Below the pieces are notes generated by a model that searched no databases, was not told the origin of the DNA, and saw only the letters and a program-made list of their open reading frames with translations. From the NCBI GenBank assembly GCA_964415525.1, contig CAYQAS010000148.1, forward strand, positions 1 to 8,910: a stretch of 8,910 bases of DNA, given 5' to 3'. Each line of letters begins with the position of its first letter. The first letter of the stretch is position 1. A program made the position numbers and the translations under genes. This document shows positions 1-5,633 of the stretch, in pieces. Source of the stretch: CAZPUI01 sp964415525. GTDB lineage: Bacteria; Acidobacteriota; Holophagae; Holophagales; Holophagaceae.

Positions 1-539
1 TTCGCGCGGCCGTGGCAACGACGGTCGAGCGCCATGGCGGCCTGCACATCCTGGTCAACAACGCGGGCATCACCAAGGACAAGCTGATGATCCAGATGAA
101 AGAGGAGGAATACGACCTCGTCATGGACATCAACCTCAAGGGCGCCTGGATCGCCACCCAGGCCGTCGCCAAGCCGATGATGAAGCAGCGCTGGGGCCGC
201 ATCATCAACATCGCCAGCGTCGTGGGCCAGATGGGCAACGCGGGGCAGAGCAACTACGCCACCTCCAAGGCGGGCCTCATCGGCCTGACCAAGACCGTTG
301 CCCGCGAGATGGCCAGCCGCAACATCACCTGCAACGCCGTCGCCCCCGGCTACATCATGACGGCCATGACCGACAACCTCTCGGCCGAGGTCAAGGAGGC
401 CTTCAACAAGCAGATCCCCCTTGGCCGCATGGGCACCGCCACGGACATCGCCAACGCTGTGGTCTTCCTGGCGACGGAAGAGTCTGGCTACATCACCGGC
501 ACGACGATCCCCGTCAACGGCGGCATGCTGATGCCCTGA
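1..539 (+). CDS. fabG: 3-oxoacyl-[ACP] reductase FabG, 5'-truncated by the window edge
   Basis: NADPH-dependent reduction of 3-oxoacyl-ACP to 3-hydroxyacyl-ACP in cytosolic type II fatty-acid synthesis. About 178 codons are visible, read from base 3. The family is about 245 residues, so roughly 70 N-terminal residues, including the Gly-rich cofactor motif, lie upstream of the window. The GTG at 12 is therefore an internal valine, not a start. Counting that codon as residue 1, I see the NNAG motif (16-19), the NLKG asparagine (41), the catalytic triad Ser69 (NIASVVG), Tyr82 and Lys86 (NYATSKAG), the NAVAPG loop (108-113) and the C-terminal ITGTTIPVNGGM. The stretch MGNAGQSNYATSKAGLIG is typical of true FabG rather than of other short-chain dehydrogenases. 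The stop lies one base before the ATG of the phosphatase. An acetoacetyl-CoA reductase or another FabG paralogue cannot be fully excluded without the N-terminus and upstream genes. Confidence 0.93.
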   Translation, partial: RAAVATTVERHGGLHILVNNAGITKDKLMIQMKEEEYDLVMDINLKGAWIATQAVAKPMMKQRWGRIINIASVVGQMGNAGQSNYATSKAGLIGLTKTVAREMASRNITCNAVAPGYIMTAMTDNLSAEVKEAFNKQIPLGRMGTATDIANAVVFLATEESGYITGTTIPVNGGMLMP

Positions 540-540
540 C

Positions 541-2409
541 ATGAGAGACCTGCTCAAGAGGATCCGCGGTCGACTCGCCGCCCTGAGGCCCCGATGGGCC
601 TGGATCCTCTTGGGTATTGGCCTCGTCTGGCTGCTGACCCCCCTCAGCTGCGAGGCGTCGATCCAGGGTTGCGTCGCCATGCCTTTGGCGTGGTGCTTCT
701 GGATCGCGGTCCTCACCTTCGCCTTCCTGGGCCTCCGGGCCCTTTGGCGAAAGGCACTGTTCCGCGTCTCCAGGCGCCTCTGGTTCATCCTGCTGCTGCT
801 CTCCGTCGTGCCCGCAGCCGGCATCACGGTCCTGCTCACGGTCCTCGGCTGGATGGTGCTCGGCGGTCAGGCCAGCCGCCTGATCCTGGCGGAGATCCAG
901 ACCCGTCAGGCCGTTCTCATCCAGGCGAGCAAGGCTGCCACCACCCAGGAGGCGAGCCAGATGGGCCGCACCCAGGGACGGCTCCGGGTGCTCCAAGTCC
1001 CGACCCTGCCCCAAGGCATCGGCGCCTCCTTCAGTGGGCTCGTCTACGAGACGCAGGAAGAGGATGGCGACCACGAACTCACGTTGCGCTCTGTGGCCAA
1101 AACTCCGGAAGGCTTCCGGGTGCTCGTCCTGCCCCTGGACAAGCTCCAGGAACGGGGACAGACCCTCTGGGGCGGACGCATCCATTACCACTTGGCGTAC
1201 CGCAAGCCGCGCACCAACGACATGGAGCCCCTCACCTGGTCCGTGGGTCCACCCCTTGAAGGCAGCTTCCTGTTCACCCCCTTCCGGCTTCCCGATGTGG
1301 GATTGAAGGTGGTGGACTGGGGTTCTGGCCGCAGCCTCGACCTCACCGCCACACCCGAAACGAGCCTCCTGGAGCTGTTCGGAGGTTACGGGCTCGTGAA
1401 CAACCTCAAGGGTGTGGCCACCGACCGGTTCATGCGCCAGCTCGCTCCCGCGATCGCGCTGCTGGTCTTCCTCGCCCTCGTCCAAGGCATGGCCATGGTG
1501 CTGGGCTTCCTGCTCACCACCGGCCTGGGTTCCGCCATCAACCAGCTCTATGTGGGCGTCCAACGCCTCGCCAAGGGTGACTTCAAGGCCCGCCTCCACC
1601 CCCGCAGCCAGGACCAGGTCTCCCAGCTGGCCCGGGCCTTCAACGACCTCGCCGCCCGGCTGGACAAGGCCGAGGACGAGCGGGGGGAGCGCCTGCGCCT
1701 GGAGGAGGAACTCCGCGTCGCCCGCGAGGTGCAGATGCGCCTGCTGCCAGACGTCAGCCGCCTCACCTCCAGCATCCGCGCCGCCATCCTCCCGGCTCGC
1801 GAAGTGGCAGGCGACTACTTCGACGTGCTGCCCCTGCGGGATGGCCGCTTCGCCTTTCTCATCGCAGACGTCAGCGGCAAGGGCACCAGCGCGGCATTCT
1901 ACGCCGCCGAGACCAAGGGCATCCTCTCCGCCCTGGACAAGGAAGCCCTGGGCCCGCAGGAAGTGCTGGCGCGGATGAACACCCTGTGGCGTCACAGCAA
2001 CCCCCGCAGCCTCTTCATGACCGCCGTTTACGGGACCTTCGATCCCCACGACGGCGCATGCGCCTTCGTCCGGGCCGGTCATCCCGCCGCTTTTCTGCGC
2101 CGGGCGGACGCCAGCGTGGAGCGGCTGGTCCCCCGGGGCCTCGGCATCGGCCTCGCGCCCATGCCGGATCCCACCTCCTGGGAGATCTGGGAAGGCCACC
2201 TGGAGCCGGGTGACGCCCTGCTCTTCTACACCGACGGCCTCACCGAAGCGCTCGATCCGACGGACGCCCTCTACGGCGAGGAGCGGCTCGCGGCGTGCCT
2301 CGCGGAGCCCCTCACCGACCTGCCCGCCCACGTCCTGACCTCGGTCCAGGCCTTCACCCAGGGTCGGCCACTGGAAGACGACCTGACGCTGCTGCTGCTC
2401 AAACGGTAG
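541..2409 (+). CDS. Membrane-anchored SpoIIE/RsbU-type PP2C serine phosphatase with HAMP
   Basis: Predicted metal-dependent Ser/Thr phosphatase of 622 residues. Family members usually dephosphorylate anti-sigma-factor antagonists in partner-switching pathways. Visible order: hydrophobic helices at about 19-35, 47-68 and 80-108; a presumably extracytoplasmic region at about 110-300 with no domain I recognise; a helix at about 302-326; a HAMP-like segment at about 327-378; a charged linker (LEEELRVAREVQMRLLP, 387-403) typical of RsbU-like proteins; then the PP2C domain. Metal-ligand motifs are intact: GDYFD (Asp425, Asp428), ADVSGKG (Asp443), FYTDGLTEA (Asp565) and EDDLTLL (Asp613/614). The start follows the fabG stop by one base. 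I see no Shine-Dalgarno at proper distance, so translation probably depends on ribosomes finishing fabG. No antagonist, anti-sigma or sigma gene is in the window, so the substrate is unknown. The fold is secure; the pathway is inference. Confidence 0.93.
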   Translation: MRDLLKRIRGRLAALRPRWAWILLGIGLVWLLTPLSCEASIQGCVAMPLAWCFWIAVLTFAFLGLRALWRKALFRVSRRLWFILLLLSVVPAAGITVLLTVLGWMVLGGQASRLILAEIQTRQAVLIQASKAATTQEASQMGRTQGRLRVLQVPTLPQGIGASFSGLVYETQEEDGDHELTLRSVAKTPEGFRVLVLPLDKLQERGQTLWGGRIHYHLAYRKPRTNDMEPLTWSVGPPLEGSFLFTPFRLPDVGLKVVDWGSGRSLDLTATPETSLLELFGGYGLVNNLKGVATDRFMRQLAPAIALLVFLALVQGMAMVLGFLLTTGLGSAINQLYVGVQRLAKGDFKARLHPRSQDQVSQLARAFNDLAARLDKAEDERGERLRLEEELRVAREVQMRLLPDVSRLTSSIRAAILPAREVAGDYFDVLPLRDGRFAFLIADVSGKGTSAAFYAAETKGILSALDKEALGPQEVLARMNTLWRHSNPRSLFMTAVYGTFDPHDGACAFVRAGHPAAFLRRADASVERLVPRGLGIGLAPMPDPTSWEIWEGHLEPGDALLFYTDGLTEALDPTDALYGEERLAACLAEPLTDLPAHVLTSVQAFTQGRPLEDDLTLLLLKR

Positions 2410-2433
2410 CGGTCAGGTCGCGATCGGCTACCG
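2404..2433. terminator. Shared hairpin between convergent genes, with both stop codons in its arms
   Basis: CGGTAGC (2404-2410) and GCTACCG (2427-2433) are perfect 7-base inverted arms. Four further pairs are possible inside (2411-2414 with 2422-2425, one G-U, one bulged base), leaving a loop of about 7 bases. The TAG of the phosphatase (2407-2409) is in the left arm and the TAG of the hydrolase (complement of 2428-2430) in the right arm. There is no T-run on either side, so it is not a classical rho-independent terminator. A bidirectional 3'-end structure or simple RNA-end stabiliser is the likely role. Confidence 0.45.
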
Positions 2434-3378
2434 GAGGGACCGTAGCCAGGTCGCCAGGGGCATGAGGTCCGCCATGGGCGTCTCGGCGCCAAACGCCGTG
2501 CGGGCCTTCATGGGATCCAGCTCCGCCGTGGCCCGTGTCTCCTGGCGCAGCAGGTGGTTCGTCAGTGGCAGGTCCAGCACGGCAGGTCGGAAGCCCTGCG
2601 GCAGCAGCAGCGGGCGCGGCGCCTGGAGGTCCCGATCACCCCAAGCCAGGGCCGCAGGAATGGGCAGACGGTTGACCAGGGCCAAGGGATCCAGGTCCAG
2701 GGTGCCCCGGACGAAAGCGAGCGTCTCGGCGGCCATGAGGGAGCGCCCGAGTCGGGCCATGCCGGGATGGATGCCCGCGGCGGGCTCGGGCCGGGGACGG
2801 TCCCAGCGGATGGCCTGGAGCACCGACTCCAGGTAGGCGAGGTTTTCTGTGCGTCCCTCCGCCGGAAGCTGCGCCTCGATCTGGGTCTTCAGCTGCGTCG
2901 CCATGGAGCGCCCCGGCGGCGCCAGCAGCAGCAGGGCCTCCGCCCCCTGGGGCGCCGCCACCAGGGCGGGCAGGCACCCCTCCGAGTGGGCCACCAGCAG
3001 CAGCTTCTTCCCCTTCGCTTCCGGCAGGGCCCGGGCCGCATCCAGGGCCCCCTTCACGTCCCCTGCCTGGGCCTCCAGGCTCGTGTCCAGCTTGGGATCC
3101 CGGCTCCCGATGTAGCGCTTGTCGTAGCGCAGGCTCCCGAGTCCCTGTTTCTGCAGCCACTGGGCGAAGTCCAAACCAGGCCGCCCGGCCGGCAGTTGGG
3201 GCGACCGCCAGTCCCGATCCATGAGCCCCGTACCCGCCACCAACACCACGAAGTAGGGATGCGGCCCGGCCTTCAGGACGCTCCCCTTGAGCGGAAAGCC
3301 GTTGAAGCCCGAAAAGGCGATGGCGCGGCCCTCGAAGGCGGGGGCTTCCTGGGGCAGGGCGGGCGGAGCAAGGAGCAT
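2428..3378 (-). CDS. Alpha/beta-hydrolase (esterase/lysophospholipase-like)
   Basis: Predicted 316-residue serine hydrolase of the alpha/beta fold; substrate not determinable. Features: VVLVAGTG followed by MDRDW (44-57), matching the oxyanion-loop region of hydrolases that read GSGxxDRD; LRYDKRYIGSRD (83-94); a nucleophile elbow AHSEG with Ser132; an acid-residue candidate in WGDRD (Asp248 or Asp250); and a catalytic His candidate His275 in TNHLL. I see no signal peptide or membrane helix, so it is probably cytosolic. The frame stays open far upstream across the antisense of the dipeptidase gene. I chose the ATG at 3378 because it has GAGG 5 bases upstream and because protein homology-like sequence begins there. 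It converges with the phosphatase (18-base gap) and diverges from the dipeptidase. The family is confident; the exact reaction is unknown. Confidence 0.88.
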   Translation of the reverse strand: MLLAPPALPQEAPAFEGRAIAFSGFNGFPLKGSVLKAGPHPYFVVLVAGTGLMDRDWRSPQLPAGRPGLDFAQWLQKQGLGSLRYDKRYIGSRDPKLDTSLEAQAGDVKGALDAARALPEAKGKKLLLVAHSEGCLPALVAAPQGAEALLLLAPPGRSMATQLKTQIEAQLPAEGRTENLAYLESVLQAIRWDRPRPEPAAGIHPGMARLGRSLMAAETLAFVRGTLDLDPLALVNRLPIPAALAWGDRDLQAPRPLLLPQGFRPAVLDLPLTNHLLRQETRATAELDPMKARTAFGAETPMADLMPLATWLRSLR

Positions 3379-3383
3379 TGGAA

Positions 3384-3387
3384 CCTC
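3384..3387 (-). promoter_or_regulatory. Ribosome binding site that fixes the hydrolase start
   Basis: On the minus strand GAGG lies 5 bases before the ATG at 3378. A stronger GGAGGG (3391-3396) is 12 bases away, too far for normal use. Because the reading frame is open for nearly 1.8 kb further upstream, this site is the main sequence evidence for the start. Confidence 0.6.
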
Positions 3388-3492
3388 GGACCCTCCATCA
3401 TGCCCCGGCAAGGGAGAGGGTTCCGGGAAGGCGGATTTAGGTCTTTCGTCTGATCCAGGCCACAAAGCCCCCGCGATACGATGGAGTTCTTG

Positions 3493-3507
3493 CATCACAG
3501 CGTGATG
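3493..3507. repeat. Perfect inverted repeat CATCAC-AGC-GTGATG
   Basis: Six-base arms (3493-3498 and 3502-3507) are separated by three bases and end 21 bases before the preferred dipeptidase ATG at 3529. It could be a repressor operator or a small hairpin in the dipeptidase leader. The alternative in-frame ATG at 3505 lies inside the right arm, which is a further reason to prefer the downstream start. Confidence 0.4.
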
Positions 3508-3528
3508 TTCTCCCCTGAAAGGGCCCCC

Positions 3529-5181
3529 ATGCGTCGGTTGTTCCAGACCCTCACCGCCCCAGCCTTGGCACTCATCGCCTGCGCGAATCCCCTCGACGCC
3601 TGCACCAACATCCTGGTGTCCAAGGGCGCGAGCAAGGACAAGGCGCCGATGATCGCCTACAGCGCCGACAGCCATTCGCTCTACGGTGAGCTCTACTACA
3701 AGGCGGGCGGGCGCCACACCCCGGGCACGATGCGCGAGATCCTGGACTGGGACGCGGCCCCCCACTTCAACAAAGGCAAGAAGCTCGGCGCCATCCCCGA
3801 GGCCGCCGTCACCTACACCCGCGTCGGCAACATGAACGAGCACCAGGTGGTGATCGGCGAGACCACCTTCGGCGGGCGCAAGGAGCTGGCGGGCCCCAGC
3901 GGCATCATCGACTACGGCAGTCTCATCTACATCGCCCTGGAGCGCGCGAAGACCGCCCGGGAGGCCATCCAGGTCATGACCGACCTGACGGCGGAATTTG
4001 GCTACGCCAGCAGTGGCGAGAGCTTCTCCATCGCCGACAAGAACGAAGTCTGGATCATGGAGATGATCGGCAAGGGCAAGGGCCAAAAGGGCGCCGTGTG
4101 GATCGCGTGGCGCATTCCCGAGGGCTGCATTTCCTCCCATGCCAATGCCAGCCGCATCCGTCAGATCGCGCTGAACGATCCTGCCAACTGCCTCTACAGC
4201 AAGGACCTCGTCTCCTTTGCCAAGGAGAAGGGCTGGTTCAAGGGCGAGGACAAGGACTTCAGCTTCGCCGATACCTTTGCGCCCTCCACCTTCGGCAGCC
4301 GCCGGGGTTGTGACGGCCGCGTGTGGAGCGTCTTCAACCGTGCCGCCAAGGGCGCGAACGTGAGCATGGACTGGGTCAAGGCGCTGCCGGGCTCCAAGCC
4401 CATGCCGCTGTGGGTCAAGGTGGATAAGCCGCTGGGCGTGCGGGATGTCATGGAGCTCATGCGCGACCACTACACCGGCACCGACTTCGACATGACCCAG
4501 GATGTGGGCGCGGGCCCCTTCCAGCTGCCGTATCGCTGGCGCCCCATGGGCTTCAAGCAGGGTGAGGAGAGCTACACCCACGAGCGCGCCATCTCCACCC
4601 AGCAGACGGCCTGGAGCTATGTGAGCCAGAGTCGCGGCGACCTGCCCGATCCCATCGGCGGCGTCCTGTGGTTCGGGGTGGATGACACGTTCACCACCTG
4701 CTACTTCCCCGTCTACGCCGGGGTGAAGAGCGTGCCCAAGGCTTGGGCGGAGGGCACGGGCAGCTTCAACGAATTCAGCTGGGACAGCGCCCACTGGACC
4801 TTCAACTTCGTCACCAACTGGGCCTACTCCCGCTGGAGCGACATGATCGTCGATGTCCAGAAAGTCCAGCGCGAGATGGAAGGCCGCTACACCGCCGAGC
4901 AGCCGGAGATCGACGCCCAGGCCCTGGCCCTCTACAAGCAGAACCCCGGCATGGCCCGGGACTTCCTCACCGCCTACTCCACCCGGCAGGGCGAAGAGCT
5001 GGTGGCCCGCTGGCGCAAGCTGGGCGAGCACCTGATGTGGAAGTACATGGATGGCAACGTCCGTGACAACGAGGGCAACGTCGGCCACCCGGCCTACCGC
5101 AAGGCTTGGACCGACCGCATCGCCAAGGAGCACGGCGAGAAGGTCAAGGTCCGCCCCGTGAAGAACGGCGAAGAGGACTGA
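3529..5181 (+). CDS. Exported C69-family dipeptidase (PepD-like Ntn hydrolase)
   Basis: Predicted 550-residue dipeptidase of peptidase family C69, cleaving dipeptides with an N-terminal cysteine nucleophile freed by processing. The N-terminus (MRRLFQTLTAPALALIACANPLDA) looks like a signal peptide, followed directly by CTNILV, so Cys25 is the expected nucleophile. Family landmarks are GNMNEHQVVIGETTFGGR (100-117), the ERAKTAREAIQVM helix (138-150), YASSGESFSIADKNEVWIMEM (159-179) and WIAWRIPEG near 191-199. The length fits the long secreted members. In-frame ATGs at 3481 and 3505 lack a ribosome site. The ATG at 3529 has AAAGGG 5 bases upstream and puts the basic n-region at the very N-terminus. 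A lipobox-like LIAC (15-18) precedes the nucleophile and makes localisation uncertain. It is transcribed alone, ended by the terminator at 5198-5226. Confidence 0.9.
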   Translation: MRRLFQTLTAPALALIACANPLDACTNILVSKGASKDKAPMIAYSADSHSLYGELYYKAGGRHTPGTMREILDWDAAPHFNKGKKLGAIPEAAVTYTRVGNMNEHQVVIGETTFGGRKELAGPSGIIDYGSLIYIALERAKTAREAIQVMTDLTAEFGYASSGESFSIADKNEVWIMEMIGKGKGQKGAVWIAWRIPEGCISSHANASRIRQIALNDPANCLYSKDLVSFAKEKGWFKGEDKDFSFADTFAPSTFGSRRGCDGRVWSVFNRAAKGANVSMDWVKALPGSKPMPLWVKVDKPLGVRDVMELMRDHYTGTDFDMTQDVGAGPFQLPYRWRPMGFKQGEESYTHERAISTQQTAWSYVSQSRGDLPDPIGGVLWFGVDDTFTTCYFPVYAGVKSVPKAWAEGTGSFNEFSWDSAHWTFNFVTNWAYSRWSDMIVDVQKVQREMEGRYTAEQPEIDAQALALYKQNPGMARDFLTAYSTRQGEELVARWRKLGEHLMWKYMDGNVRDNEGNVGHPAYRKAWTDRIAKEHGEKVKVRPVKNGEED

Positions 5182-5197
5182 GGTCGAGCCACCGCTG

Positions 5198-5226
5198 AAG
5201 ATGCCCCGCTCCCGCGGGGCATTTTT
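5198..5226 (+). terminator. Rho-independent terminator after the dipeptidase
   Basis: ATGCCCCGC (5201-5209) and GCGGGGCAT (5214-5222) form a perfect 9-base stem with a 4-base loop (TCCC), followed by TTTT to 5226. Three weaker pairs can extend the base of the stem (5198-5200 with 5223-5225). It starts 16 bases after the dipeptidase stop and is the strongest terminator in the window. Confidence 0.92.
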
Positions 5227-5258
5227 CTATCCAACCTCAGGATGCTGCGAGAATCCCC

Positions 5259-5266
5259 AAGGGAGG
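5259..5266 (+). promoter_or_regulatory. Strong Shine-Dalgarno selecting a GTG start
   Basis: AAGGGAGG lies 7 bases upstream of the GTG at 5274. The next codons match the start of DUF2007 proteins (MIKVYEA), so this site decides in favour of the GTG as initiator. Confidence 0.8.
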
Positions 5267-5273
5267 ACACCCC

Positions 5274-5633
5274 GTGATCAAGGTCTACGAAGCCCAGCAC
5301 CACGCCGAGGCCCACATGATGATCGGCCTCCTGGAGGCCGTGGGCATCACCGCCCAGGTACAGGGCGAGGCCCTGATGACCACCATGGAAGGCGCTCCCG
5401 CCATTCCTGGGATGCGACCCGGCGTTTGGATCCTGGATCCGAACCAGGTGCCCCGGGCCAGGGAAGTGGTGGAGCGATTTTCCCGAGGCGATGCCCTGAC
5501 CCTACCCGGCGAGACCGCCTGGATTTGCTCCGGCTGTGGCGAAGCCCACGAGCCTCAGTTCGGCGCCTGTTGGCAGTGCGGCGCCGCGCGCCTTACCACG
5601 CCTGCAGCGCCTCCCGCAGTTCCGAAAGACTGA
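5274..5633 (+). CDS. DUF2007-type small protein with C-terminal zinc ribbon
   Basis: A 119-residue soluble protein. Residues 1-70 look like the DUF2007 (putative signal-transducing) domain: an opening beta strand MIKVYEA, a helix AEAHMMIGLLEAVGI, a strand TAQVQGE, and the later VWILDPNQVPRAREVVERF. Residues 83-104 form a zinc-ribbon-like module, Cys85-x2-Cys88 and Cys99-x2-Cys102 (CSGC...CWQC). A short Pro/Ala-rich tail ends the protein. The biochemical function of this family is not established. It starts with GTG behind a strong ribosome site, 47 bases after the dipeptidase terminator, so it probably has its own promoter in about 5227-5258, where I cannot pick out hexamers. Its last 41 bases overlap the 3' end of the opposing histidine kinase gene. 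Confidence 0.85.
   Translation: MIKVYEAQHHAEAHMMIGLLEAVGITAQVQGEALMTTMEGAPAIPGMRPGVWILDPNQVPRAREVVERFSRGDALTLPGETAWICSGCGEAHEPQFGACWQCGAARLTTPAAPPAVPKD

Larger units (their letters stand above)
3379..3528. promoter_or_regulatory. Divergent intergenic region, hydrolase / dipeptidase
   Basis: This 150-base region must hold the promoters of both divergent genes. I see no convincing -35/-10 pair. TACGAT at 3477-3482 (+) matches the -10 consensus at 4 of 6 bases, but no matching -35 sits at the usual distance. The region also contains the inverted repeat at 3493-3507 and the stretch GATTTAGGTCTTTCGTC, which is less GC-rich than its surroundings. Confidence 0.4.

Noticed and set aside
12..539. Treating the GTG at 12 as the FabG start
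   Set aside because: The frame is open to the window edge and the missing part includes the obligatory cofactor-binding motif; the protein is simply cut by the window.
514..2331. A 605-codon open minus-strand frame opposite the phosphatase gene
   Set aside because: Composition (Gly, Glu, Gln, Arg, His) with no domain and no start signal. It mirrors the codon bias of the intact phosphatase on the other strand.
2428..5133. A 901-codon open minus-strand frame covering the hydrolase and most of the antisense of the dipeptidase gene
   Set aside because: Only the last 316 residues resemble a protein family. The upstream part is Gly/Ala/Val/His/Asp-rich antisense of an intact dipeptidase, and a proper start with ribosome site exists at 3378.
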